DNA from: Sinomonas sp. P10A9
Lineage (GTDB): Bacteria > Actinomycetota > Actinomycetes > Actinomycetales > Micrococcaceae
Assembly (NCBI RefSeq): GCF_041022165.1
Contig: NZ_CP163302.1
Coordinates: 1,984,001-2,048,000, forward strand
Length of the DNA: 64,000 bases
Direction: 5' to 3'
In this document: piece after piece, positions 47,956 to 58,064 of the stretch
Numbering within the stretch: position 1 is the stretch's first letter
Layout: each line of letters starts with the position of its first letter
Translations under genes and position numbers: made by a program
The notes under the pieces: generated by a model
Seen by the model: only the letters and a program-made list of their open reading frames with translations
Database searches by the model: none
Told to the model about the DNA's origin: nothing

Positions 47956-48770
47956 GCACCACGCAACTGGGGATGCCCACGATCGGGGTTCCCCGCAAGG
48001 GATTCTTCACCGACACCAGCCTGTGCATCGGGTGCAAGGCGTGCGAGGTGGCGTGCAAGGAGTGGAATCAGATCCCCGCCGACACGTCGCTCAAGCTGAC
48101 CGGGGAGTCCTTCGACAACACTTCGTCGCTCGGTGCCGACACATGGCGGCACGTCGCCTTCATCGAGCAGAAGGTGCCAGCGACCGATCCCTCGGCGCAC
48201 GACGGCGTCAAATGGCTCATGTCCTCGGACGTGTGCAAGCACTGCACCCACGCGGCGTGCCTCGACGTGTGCCCCACGGGCGCCCTCTTCCGGACCGAGC
48301 ATGGGACGGTCGTGGTGCAGCAGGACGTCTGCAACGGCTGCGGCTACTGTGTGTCCGCGTGTCCCTACGGCGTCATAGACCAGCGCAAGGAGGACGGGCG
48401 CGTCTTCAAGTGCACGATGTGCTACGACCGGCTCGGCGCGGGCGAGGAACCGGCCTGTGCGAAGGCCTGTCCCACCAAGTCCATCCAGTACGGAGAGCTC
48501 GACGAGCTGCGCGAGCGAGCCGACGCGCGGCTCGAGGAGCTGCACGAGCGCGGCGAGGAAGGGGCCCAGCTGTACGGCCGCGACCCGGAGGACGGCGTGG
48601 GGGGCGACGGCGCGTTCTTCCTCCTGCTCGACGAGCCCGAGACCTACGGACTGCCACCGGACCCGATCGTCACGACGCGTGACCTGCCGGCGATGTGGAA
48701 GCGTGCCGCCGGTGCCGCGGCAAGCCTCCTCGCAGGCGCCGCGCTCGTCTTCTGGGGAGCCAGGAAGTGA
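47952..48770 (+). CDS. formate dehydrogenase iron-sulfur (beta) subunit
   Basis: 272-residue ferredoxin-like electron carrier with four Cys clusters: CIGCKACEVACKEW (residues 25-38), CKHCTHAACLDVCPTGA, CNGCGYCVSACPYG, and CTMCYDRL...CAKACPTKS, enough for four [4Fe-4S] centres. A single C-terminal hydrophobic helix (about residues 248-270; AGAAASLLAGAALVFWGARK) anchors it to the membrane. The ATG at 47952 overlaps the alpha-subunit stop, and its own stop overlaps the gamma GTG (GTGA). Tight coupling of three subunits. Confidence 0.93.
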   Translation: MSTTQLGMPTIGVPRKGFFTDTSLCIGCKACEVACKEWNQIPADTSLKLTGESFDNTSSLGADTWRHVAFIEQKVPATDPSAHDGVKWLMSSDVCKHCTHAACLDVCPTGALFRTEHGTVVVQQDVCNGCGYCVSACPYGVIDQRKEDGRVFKCTMCYDRLGAGEEPACAKACPTKSIQYGELDELRERADARLEELHERGEEGAQLYGRDPEDGVGGDGAFFLLLDEPETYGLPPDPIVTTRDLPAMWKRAAGAAASLLAGAALVFWGARK

Positions 48771-49705
48771 GCCCGCGCCGCGGTCGCACCGAGGAGTTCA
48801 CCTCGTACTACGGCAGGCCGATCCTCAAGGAGCCGACGTGGCAAGCGCTCGACATCGCGGGCTACATCTTCGCGGGCGGCCTTGCAGGAGCGTCCTCGAT
48901 CCTCGCAGCGGGCGCGCAGCACACGGACCGGCCCGGGCTCGAACGCAGCGCGAAGCTCACGGCGCTGGCGGCCATCTCCGCGTCTGTTGTTGCCCTCGTC
49001 CATGACCTCGGTCGGCCGGAGCGCTTCGTCAACATGCTTCGGGTGGCCAAGCCCACCTCGCCGATGAGCGTGGGCTCGTGGATCCTGTCTGCCTACGGTC
49101 CACTCGCCGGTGCGACCGCGGCCGCCAACGTCCTCGGAATCTTCCCGCGGGCCGGGAAGGCCGCGGGGATCGGTGCGGGGATCACGGGGTCCGCCGTTGC
49201 GACGTACACGGCCGTGCTCCTCGCCGACACCGCGGTGCCGACCTGGCACGACGCCCACGAGCGGCTGCCCTTTGTCTTCGCGAGCAGTGCGGCCGCGTCT
49301 GCCGGGGGCCTCGCGGCGGCGCTTGCTCCCATTGCGCAGGGACAGCCCGCCCGGCGCATGGCGATCGGCGGGGCCGCAGCAGAGATCGCGCTGAGCGTAG
49401 CGGTGGAGCGGAGCGGCAACCTCTCGGCCGAGACGCTCCACGAGGGCCGCGCCGGCGTGCTCCTGCGCCTGTCGAAGGCCTTCACGGTGGGCGGTGCCGT
49501 GGGTCTCGCGTTGGGGGGACGGTCGTCGCGCGGAGTGAGCACGCTGTCCGGCCTCGCGGTGGCCGCGGGCTCCGCGCTCCTGCGGTTCGGCTTCTTCGAG
49601 GCTGGCCGCGCATCCACGCGCGACCCGAAGTACGTCGTCGTGCCGCAGCGTGAGCGGCTCGCGGCGCGTCAGGAGGCGGCGGTCGGGGCCGATACCATGG
49701 GGTGA
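48767..49705 (+). CDS. NrfD/PsrC-type membrane subunit of formate dehydrogenase
   Basis: 312-residue multi-helix membrane protein (about eight helices), of the NrfD family, which lacks heme and passes electrons to quinone. HDLGRPERFVNMLRVAKPTSPMSVGSW near residues 81-107 (quoted in part: LGRPERFVNMLRVAKPTSP) is the NrfD hallmark. Starts at GTG 48767, overlapping the beta-subunit stop. It replaces the cytochrome b (FdnI) of E. coli FDH-N. Confidence 0.9.
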   Translation: MSPRRGRTEEFTSYYGRPILKEPTWQALDIAGYIFAGGLAGASSILAAGAQHTDRPGLERSAKLTALAAISASVVALVHDLGRPERFVNMLRVAKPTSPMSVGSWILSAYGPLAGATAAANVLGIFPRAGKAAGIGAGITGSAVATYTAVLLADTAVPTWHDAHERLPFVFASSAAASAGGLAAALAPIAQGQPARRMAIGGAAAEIALSVAVERSGNLSAETLHEGRAGVLLRLSKAFTVGGAVGLALGGRSSRGVSTLSGLAVAAGSALLRFGFFEAGRASTRDPKYVVVPQRERLAARQEAAVGADTMG

Positions 49706-49747
49706 GGCCCATATCCGGGCCGCATCCCCCGAAAGGCTCTCCCCGAC

Positions 49748-51349
<1,602 letters not shown>

Positions 51350-51426
51350 CAGGGTTCGACGGCGCTCAGCGCCGACTGCGCTCTACACCGACAGCGCTCA
51401 ACCGTGCGTGGGCTCAACCACCGGGC

Positions 51427-51912
51427 CTACCGGACGGCGAGCGCCTCGGCGTCCGTGACCCGGGTGAGGTCAGCGTAGCTGATCGAGAGCATCGACTGAT
51501 GGTCTCCGGCCCCCGCCCACAGCAGCGAGTACCCGGCCAGATGGACGTCGATGAGCGTACGGAGCCGCTCTGGATGGCCCACGGGCGCGACGCCGCCCAC
51601 GCGCTGCCCCGTGTGCTCGAGCACGAACTCGGGTGACGCGCGGCGCACCTTCCCTCCGAGTGCGCGCGAAACGAGCTTCGTGTCCACGCGCGCTGCGCCG
51701 CTCGCGAGGATGAGGAGGGGCGCGCCGTCGTGCTCGAAGACGAGGCTGTTCGCGATCGCGCCCAGTTCGCAGCCCAGCGCCTGGGCGGCCGCCGCGGCGG
51801 TCGGCACGTCGTCCTCCAACGTCACCACAGTGTCCGGCAGCCCGGCAGCGACGAGGGCCGCCCTGACGCGGTCGACGGCGGGCCGGTCGCCTGCCGCCGT
51901 TCCCGCCGTCAG
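51427..51912 (-). CDS. YbaK/ProRS-type aminoacyl-tRNA deacylase, probable CTG start
   Basis: About 161-residue editing-domain protein that would hydrolyse mischarged tRNA (Cys-tRNA-Pro or similar). Core GCELGAIANSLVF, AARVDTKLVSRALG and GGVAPVGHPERLRTLID are typical. No ATG or GTG precedes the conserved N-terminal helix (DRVRAALVAAGLPDTV): the first GTG (51828) would cut about 28 residues. A CTG at 51912 overlaps the SURF1 stop as CTGA and gives the expected length, so I choose it. Last gene of a four-gene operon. Confidence 0.75.
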   Translation of the reverse strand: MTAGTAAGDRPAVDRVRAALVAAGLPDTVVTLEDDVPTAAAAAQALGCELGAIANSLVFEHDGAPLLILASGAARVDTKLVSRALGGKVRRASPEFVLEHTGQRVGGVAPVGHPERLRTLIDVHLAGYSLLWAGAGDHQSMLSISYADLTRVTDAEALAVR

Positions 51913-52865
51913 TGGAACCCCTGGGCGTCGAGGATGGCGTCCTCTTCCTCTTCGGTCGTCGGGCGGCGCTTCTTCCTGGGCTCGAACCGCGCGGCCCGCG
52001 CGGCGGCCTCGCTCGCGGCGCGGCGCGCGTCCTCGCGGGAGGACCCTGCAGCGCCATCATTCGTGCCCGCGTCGGCTGGCTCGCGATCGTCGAGCTCGGC
52101 TGCCGCTGCGGCAGCCGCCGTCTCGGCGGCTGCGTCGATGGCATCGTTCTTCGCCTGCTGGCGCGCCGCGTAGCCGAACCCGATGAACATGAGCACGGCG
52201 AACGCGAGCCACTGCAGGGCGTAGGAGAGGTGCATGCCCTCGTCCGGCTGCGGCTTCGGCAGGGACGCTGGCGTCTGCGCGGGCGCGGGACTCTCGCTCG
52301 CGAGCATCCCGTACGCCCCGGCCAGAACCGGGTAGGGCAGCTGCTGGGCGAACCCCGGCAGGTCGATGGAGGCGAGCTGTCCTTCGGGCGCCCCCCGGTC
52401 GAGCGCGGGCTCGCTCGGGCGCAGACGCACGACGACGGTCGTTGGCCCCGCGGGAGGGGCTGGGACCGCATCGGGCCGGCCCGCCTCTTTGTTGCCGATC
52501 GGGAGCCAGCCGCGGTCCACGACGACCGTCTGCCCCGAGTCGAGCCGGAACGGGACCACGACCTCGTAGCCGGGCTGGCCCGAGTTCGGCCGGTTCCGGA
52601 CCACGCGGGTCTGGGCGATGTCGTAGGAGCCGCGCAGCTCGATCTGCTTCCACTCGCTCTCGGTGGGCATCGAGACGAAGTCACCCGCGGCCTGGGCGAA
52701 GGGGACCGGGGCCGCGTCGTAGTTGCGGGTCACGAGGTCGATGTTCGCCTTGGCCTCATCGAGGCGCGCCATCTGCCACCGGCTCAGGAGGACGCAGGCG
52801 ATCGCGAACACGATGGCCAGCCCGAAGTACGTGAGCCAGCGACGGGACACCAGGAAGCGGTACAT
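51909..52865 (-). CDS. SURF1 family cytochrome oxidase assembly protein
   Basis: 318-residue membrane protein that assists heme A insertion and assembly of aa3 oxidase. First helix near residues 11-28 (LTYFGLAIVFAIACVLLS), the conserved GYEVVVPFRLDSGQTVVVDRGWLPIG near 98-123 (in part VVVDRGWLPIG), a second helix near 212-232. A long Ala/Glu/Arg tail follows. It fits functionally with ctaA and ctaB elsewhere in the window. The ATG overlaps the zinc-ribbon gene stop (TGATG). Confidence 0.9.
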   Translation of the reverse strand: MYRFLVSRRWLTYFGLAIVFAIACVLLSRWQMARLDEAKANIDLVTRNYDAAPVPFAQAAGDFVSMPTESEWKQIELRGSYDIAQTRVVRNRPNSGQPGYEVVVPFRLDSGQTVVVDRGWLPIGNKEAGRPDAVPAPPAGPTTVVVRLRPSEPALDRGAPEGQLASIDLPGFAQQLPYPVLAGAYGMLASESPAPAQTPASLPKPQPDEGMHLSYALQWLAFAVLMFIGFGYAARQQAKNDAIDAAAETAAAAAAAELDDREPADAGTNDGAAGSSREDARRAASEAAARAARFEPRKKRRPTTEEEEDAILDAQGFH

Positions 52866-53107
52866 CAGCCGTGCACCTCCTCGAACGGGAGCGTCTCCCG
52901 CCAGAGCATGCGCGTCCGCAGGTAGTCCTCAAGCCAGTCCCGGTGCTCGCCGCACGCGAGCCAGACCTTACGGCGCTCGGGGGTGTGGATGCGGGGGTTG
53001 TTCCACAGGAGCCTCCACTGGGCGCTGTCACGGCAGCCCTTGCGGGAGCACATCGGTACCTCGGGAGTCTCGCCGCCTTCGCTGGGCAGCATGCTGAAGA
53101 GACTCAC
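52865..53107 (-). CDS. small putative zinc-ribbon protein
   Basis: 80-residue protein I do not recognise by name. Cys20-x4-Cys25 and Cys52-x2-His55 could bind one zinc ion; the middle holds a WRLLWNNPRIHTPERRKVWL segment and the end is acidic. It sits between a DUF3099 protein and SURF1, overlapping both (ATGA, TGATG), so it is translated with them. A chaperone or metal role in oxidase assembly is possible from context only. Confidence 0.7.
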   Translation of the reverse strand: MSLFSMLPSEGGETPEVPMCSRKGCRDSAQWRLLWNNPRIHTPERRKVWLACGEHRDWLEDYLRTRMLWRETLPFEEVHG

Positions 53108-53592
53108 GCGGCACCCGTCTTCGGGTCGGTCCTGCCGTCGTTCGGCGCGTTGTCGTCCCGCTCGTCGTCGGTCGCTTCGTCGTCGACCATCTCACCCTGG
53201 ATCGTCTCGGGGCCTCCGGCGTCGTCGTCCTCGAGATAGCCGGTCCCGAGCTCGCCGTAGGAAACGTGGTCAACGAGCTCGCTGTCGAACGACTCGGTCT
53301 GCGTCTGCGCGTTGGCGATCACCACCGCGATCCACGGCAGGAAGACGGCTCCAGCCACGGCGATGAGCTTGAACCAGCCGTCGAGGAAGAACAGGGCGAT
53401 GATGCAGACCACGCGGATGCCCATCGCGAGCGAGTACCGGACCATTCGCTGGTGCATGTCCACGCTGTGTCCGGGAGCGGCCGAGGTGATGCTGTGGACT
53501 TCTGCATCGCCCGGGGCGCTCTCAGCAGCGCCGTCGTCGGCATACTCATCGCCGGCTGCGCCGGTCTTGCGGCCTTCAGGATCTTTCGTCAT
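53104..53592 (-). CDS. DUF3099 domain membrane protein
   Basis: 162-residue protein with an acidic N-terminal stretch, two closely spaced membrane helices (about residues 56-75 and 78-97; GIRVVCIIALFFLDGWFKLI and the following VAGAVFLPWIAVVIANA), and a long acidic, low-complexity C-terminus. This matches DUF3099, a small actinobacterial membrane family of unknown function. The ATG at 53592 is chosen; the upstream open frame is short. First gene of the operon running through zinc-ribbon, SURF1 and YbaK. Confidence 0.78.
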   Translation of the reverse strand: MTKDPEGRKTGAAGDEYADDGAAESAPGDAEVHSITSAAPGHSVDMHQRMVRYSLAMGIRVVCIIALFFLDGWFKLIAVAGAVFLPWIAVVIANAQTQTESFDSELVDHVSYGELGTGYLEDDDAGGPETIQGEMVDDEATDDERDDNAPNDGRTDPKTGAA

Positions 53593-53683
53593 CACACTCC
53601 CAAGCACCCTCCATTGTTCCACTCCGGCCTGTGGACCGCCGAATCTGAGCGATTCCGCGCGATGGTGCCGGAGCCTTGGCTAG

Positions 53684-54466
<783 letters not shown>

Positions 54467-54606
54467 CCCTCCACCGTCCGGGCTGGCATCGGGCCCGTTG
54501 GAGGTTTCCGACAACGACTCGGCCCGGCTTGTGCTGGCATGATGGGGACCAGTCACTGACATTTTGGCCTGATCAGACAAATCCTGATCGGAAATGAGGA
54601 GCTCGC

Positions 54607-55350
54607 ATGGGACTTCTGGACAACAAGACCGCGATCGTCACCGGATCATCGCGGGGCATCGGCGCCGCGACCGCGAAGCTGCTGGCAGGCGAGGGTGCGG
54701 CCATCGTGGTCAACTACCGCCAGAAGGCGCCGCGGGCCAACAAGGTCGTGGCTGAGATCGAGGCGGCCGGTGGCCGCGGGATCGCCGTCGGCGGCGACCT
54801 GACGAAACAGGTCGACGTCGACGCCCTGGCCCAGGCGGCCATCGACACCTTCGGCTCACTCGACGTGCTCGTCCTCAACGCCTCGGGCGGCATGGAGTCG
54901 GGCCTCGGCGAGGACTACGCCCTGCGCCTCAACCGTGACGCCCAGATCGCCATGCTCAAGGCCGCGGCCGAGCGCATGAAGCCAGGTTCCCGCGTGGTGT
55001 TCGTCACGAGCCACCAGGCGCACTTCATCGACACGGTCGAGACGATCGGTGCCTACGAGCCCGTGGCCCGCTCGAAGCGTGCGGGAGAGACTGCGCTCCG
55101 CGAGCTCATCCCGTGGCTCAGCGAGAAGGGGATCACGTTCGTCGTCGTCTCCGGTGACATGATCGAGGGCACCATCACGGCGACCCTTCTCGACCGCGCC
55201 GAGCCGGGTGCCATCGAGGCGCGCCGGGAGGCGGCAGGGAAGCTCTACTCGGTCGAGGAGTTCGCCGCCGAGGTCGCCAAGATGGCCACGGCCGACGTCG
55301 AGACTGGCCACACCGAGCTGGTCGGCGGCGCGCAGCAGTTCGAGGCCTAA
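54607..55350 (+). CDS. SDR-family oxidoreductase with FabI-like Tyr-x6-Lys
   Basis: 247-residue short-chain dehydrogenase. The cofactor motif TGSSRGIG (residues 12-19) is of the FabG type, and NASGG at 91-95 replaces NAG. Unusually, the catalytic pair reads Tyr150-x6-Lys157 (AYEPVARSKRA), the spacing of enoyl-ACP reductases such as InhA and FabI, not the YxxxK of ordinary SDRs. It stands in the place of inhA, 140 bases after fabG. An enoyl-ACP reductase role is a hypothesis; other ketoreductase roles are possible. Confidence 0.75.
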   Translation: MGLLDNKTAIVTGSSRGIGAATAKLLAGEGAAIVVNYRQKAPRANKVVAEIEAAGGRGIAVGGDLTKQVDVDALAQAAIDTFGSLDVLVLNASGGMESGLGEDYALRLNRDAQIAMLKAAAERMKPGSRVVFVTSHQAHFIDTVETIGAYEPVARSKRAGETALRELIPWLSEKGITFVVVSGDMIEGTITATLLDRAEPGAIEARREAAGKLYSVEEFAAEVAKMATADVETGHTELVGGAQQFEA

Positions 55351-55357
55351 GAGCCCC

Positions 55358-55465
55358 AGACCCCGCAAGTAGGCGCCAGAGACCCCACAAGTAGGCGCCA
55401 GAGACCCCGCAACGCAGCCGGCTGCGTTGCGGGGTCTCTGGCGGGCCGTTGTGGGGTCTCTTGGC
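55358..55465. repeat. 22-bp-period repeat with perfect 48-bp palindrome, locus B
   Basis: CCCCGCAA/CCCCACAA blocks recur every 22 bases (55361, 55383, 55405), each followed by GGCGCCAGAGA-like sequence. 55396-55443 is a perfect palindrome: arm 55396-55419 (starts CGCCAGAGACCCCGCAACG) and its exact complement 55420-55443, no loop. A further inverted copy (GTTGTGGGGTCTCTTGGCG) ends near 55466. It lies between the convergent SDR and serB genes and probably ends transcription both ways. Confidence 0.85.
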
Positions 55466-55470
55466 GCGGC

Positions 55471-56358
55471 TCAGACCCCCGCGAGGTGGCGCACCACGTC
55501 GAGGTACGGAAGGTCGATCGCGGCATCTGCCGCCGCACGGACGGCGGGCTTCGCGTTGAAGGCGATGCCGAGGCCCGCGGCGCCCAGCATGTCGAGGTCG
55601 TTCGCGCCGTCGCCCACGGCGATGCACTGCTCGAGCGGGATGCCGTGCTTCCCAGCCCACTCGCGGAGCATCTGCTCCTTGACCCCGCGGTCCACGACGT
55701 CGCCGAGCACCTTGCCCGTGAGTGTCCCGTCGACCACCTCGAGCTCGTTCGCGCGCCAGTGGTCGAGGCCGAGCCGCTCGGCGAGCGGGGTGAGGATCTG
55801 GTTGAACCCGCCCGAGACCACGCACACCACGTGTCCCGCGGCGTGGAACGCCTCGATGAGGTCTTCGGCGCCGAGTGAGAGCACGACGGCGTCCCGCACC
55901 TTCGCGATGACGTCCTCGGGTAGCCCGGCGAGGGTCGCGACGCGCGCGTGCAGGCTCTGCGCGAAGTCGAGCTCGCCGCGCATCGCCGCCTCGGTCACGG
56001 CCGTGACTTCCTCCCGCTTGCCCGCGTAGTCGGCGAGCAGCTCGATGACCTCCTGCTGGATCAGGGTCGAGTCGACGTCCATGATCAGGAGCCTGCGCCC
56101 CGTGCTTCGCACCTCGACGGGGACGAGCGACGCGGAGAAGCCCAGCGCGGCCAGAGCGTTCCGCGCGGCGGTGGCCTGGCCGCCGTCGAGCGTCACCTCT
56201 GCAGCGAGGACCGCGTAGCGCGTCTCGTCGCGCGCCGCAGCAGGCGCAGTGAAGCGCCCCACAACGGCGCCGAGACCCTCGAGGGCGCGCGCCGCGGCGG
56301 AGGCCGCGCGGGCGTCGAGCGTCGGGGCATGGAGGACGGCGGCGAAGTGTGCTGGCAT
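55471..56358 (-). CDS. serB: phosphoserine phosphatase
   Basis: 295-residue HAD-family phosphatase for the last step of serine biosynthesis. The catalytic motif MDVDSTL lies near residues 92-98, the substrate loop EEVTAVTEAAMRGELDF near 118, SGGFNQIL near 186, and motif IV GDGANDLDML near 258. The first 85 or so residues form an N-terminal regulatory-type domain. Start at ATG 56358, eight bases from a TAGACT -10 box; the in-frame ATG at 56382 precedes that box. Confidence 0.93.
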   Translation of the reverse strand: MPAHFAAVLHAPTLDARAASAAARALEGLGAVVGRFTAPAAARDETRYAVLAAEVTLDGGQATAARNALAALGFSASLVPVEVRSTGRRLLIMDVDSTLIQQEVIELLADYAGKREEVTAVTEAAMRGELDFAQSLHARVATLAGLPEDVIAKVRDAVVLSLGAEDLIEAFHAAGHVVCVVSGGFNQILTPLAERLGLDHWRANELEVVDGTLTGKVLGDVVDRGVKEQMLREWAGKHGIPLEQCIAVGDGANDLDMLGAAGLGIAFNAKPAVRAAADAAIDLPYLDVVRHLAGV

Positions 56359-56436
56359 AAGCCCAGAGTCTATCCGCCGCATGAATGCAGCCCGGAGTTC
56401 GCGGCGGGCGAACCAACTGCACTAATGTCAGGAGCC
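56359..56436. promoter_or_regulatory. divergent promoters, serB and ABC ATPase
   Basis: Minus strand TAGACT (56372-56367), eight bases before the serB ATG at 56358. Plus strand TAATGT (56423-56428), eight bases before the ATG at 56437. The second box overlaps the alternative ATG at 56425, which argues against that start. Confidence 0.45.
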
Positions 56437-57267
56437 ATGAGCAATGTTCTCCAGCTGTCCGGCGTCAGCGTCGTCCGCGGGACGAAGAAGCTGCTGGACG
56501 GCATCAACTGGCAGGTTAACGAGGGCGAGCGCTGGGTCGTCCTGGGGCCCAATGGCGCAGGCAAGACCACCCTCCTGTCGCTTGCTGCAGCGCGCCTGCA
56601 CCCGACGAGCGGTCGGGTCGAGATTCTCGACGAGACGATGGGCAAGGTCGACGTCTTCGAGCTGCGCCCGCGCATCGGCCTGTCCTCCGCAGCGCTCGCG
56701 AACCAGATCCCCGAGGACGAGAAGGTCCTCAACGTCGTCGTGACCGCCGCCTACGGGGTGACCGGTCGGTGGCTCGAGGAGTACGAGAGGGATGACGAGC
56801 GCCGCGCCTTCCGCCTCCTGAACGAGTGGGGCATGGGCCCGCTGCTGGGCCGCATGTTCGCCTCGCTCTCGGAGGGGGAGCGCAAGCGTGTCCAGATCGC
56901 GCGGGCACTCATGACCGATCCCGAGCTTCTCCTCCTCGACGAGCCCGGTGCGGGCCTCGACCTCGCCGGCCGCGAGGAGCTCGTGTACAAGCTCTCCGAG
57001 CTGGCGAAGGACGACGACGCGCCCGCCCTCGTGCTCGTCACCCACCATCTCGAGGAGGTACCGCCGGGCTTCACCCACGTGCTCCTCCTGCGCGACGGCG
57101 GCGTCGTCGCTTCCGGTCCCATCGGATCGACCCTCACCGAGGAGAACCTGAGCGCGGCGTTCGGCCTCCCGCTCGACGTGCGCGCCAACGACGGTCGCTA
57201 TACGGCGGTTGCCAAGGCTGTCACACCACAGGACGGGGCGGCTGCTCAGTCTGTGCAGACCGCGTGA
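56437..57267 (+). CDS. ABC transporter ATP-binding protein, ModF/YlmA-like
   Basis: 276-residue single ABC ATPase. Walker A GPNGAGKTTLLS near residues 36-47, signature LSEGERKRVQIARAL near 146, Walker B LLLLDEPGAGLDLAGREEL near 166. No permease is adjacent; it shares a TGATG junction with a TauE/SafE transporter. Similar stand-alone ATPases (ModF, YlmA) have unclear roles. The last 25 residues look unstructured. Confidence 0.85.
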   Translation: MSNVLQLSGVSVVRGTKKLLDGINWQVNEGERWVVLGPNGAGKTTLLSLAAARLHPTSGRVEILDETMGKVDVFELRPRIGLSSAALANQIPEDEKVLNVVVTAAYGVTGRWLEEYERDDERRAFRLLNEWGMGPLLGRMFASLSEGERKRVQIARALMTDPELLLLDEPGAGLDLAGREELVYKLSELAKDDDAPALVLVTHHLEEVPPGFTHVLLLRDGGVVASGPIGSTLTEENLSAAFGLPLDVRANDGRYTAVAKAVTPQDGAAAQSVQTA

Positions 57268-58064
57268 TGGGGTTCTGGGGCGACGTCCTCATCTTCCTCG
57301 CTGGCCTGTGGGCCGGCACGATCAACACCATCGTCGGCTCGGGCTCGCTCGTGACGTTCCCCGTGCTGGTGGCGCTCGGCTATAGCCCGGTCAACTCCAT
57401 CATCTCGAATGCGATGGGACTTGTGGCAGGGGGCTTCTCGGGGGCCTACGGCTACCGGCGCGAGGCGGTGAGCGCCAAGCGGACCCTGGTCAAGCTCCTG
57501 CCGGCATCGCTCGTCGGCGGGCTCTTGGGCGCGTTCCTGCTCCTGCACCTGCCGGAGTCCGTCTTCGGGTACGTCGCGCCGGTGCTCATCGTCGTCGCCA
57601 TTCTGCTGGTGATCTTCCAGCCGCGCCTGTCGGCGTGGGCCAAGGCACGGCAGTCCCTCGAGCACATCACCCCGGAGCAGGCCGATCTGCAGAAGATCCC
57701 GATGGTGCTGTACATCCTCGTGTTCCTCATCGGCGTCTACGGCGGCTACTTCACTGCCGCCCAGGGGGTCCTGCTCATGGGCGTGCTCGGGGTGTTCTTC
57801 CACGGGACGCTCCAGCAGTCAAACGCGATCAAGGTGGTCCTCAGCCTCGTCGTGAACCTCGTCGCCGCTGCCGCCTACCTGCTGTTCGCGTTCGATCGGA
57901 TCGACTGGCTCGTGGTGCTGCTGATCGCGGTCGGCTCCACGCTCGGCGGCTTCCTCGGCGCTGGCATCGGCCGGCGCATGAAGCCGATCGTGCTGCGCAT
58001 CGTGATCGTCATCCTCGGCGTCGTGGCTCTCGCGAACCTTCTCAGCAAACTCTTCCATGGCTGA
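57267..58064 (+). CDS. TauE/SafE-family membrane transporter
   Basis: 265-residue membrane protein with about eight hydrophobic helices, of the sulfite exporter TauE/SafE family. GTINTIVGSGSLVTFPVL near residues 15-32 and the inverted repeat GGYFTAAQGVLLMGVLG near 157-173 are family hallmarks. The ligand (organosulfur compound or sulfite) is not known. ATG at 57267 overlaps the ATPase stop by one base; end overlaps the methyltransferase by eight bases. Confidence 0.87.
   Translation: MGFWGDVLIFLAGLWAGTINTIVGSGSLVTFPVLVALGYSPVNSIISNAMGLVAGGFSGAYGYRREAVSAKRTLVKLLPASLVGGLLGAFLLLHLPESVFGYVAPVLIVVAILLVIFQPRLSAWAKARQSLEHITPEQADLQKIPMVLYILVFLIGVYGGYFTAAQGVLLMGVLGVFFHGTLQQSNAIKVVLSLVVNLVAAAAYLLFAFDRIDWLVVLLIAVGSTLGGFLGAGIGRRMKPIVLRIVIVILGVVALANLLSKLFHG

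Noticed and set aside
51354..51410. Terminator after the ABC-F gene
   Set aside because: Only a short GGCGC-TCA-GCGCC hairpin and loosely repeated GCGCTC strings; too weak to call.
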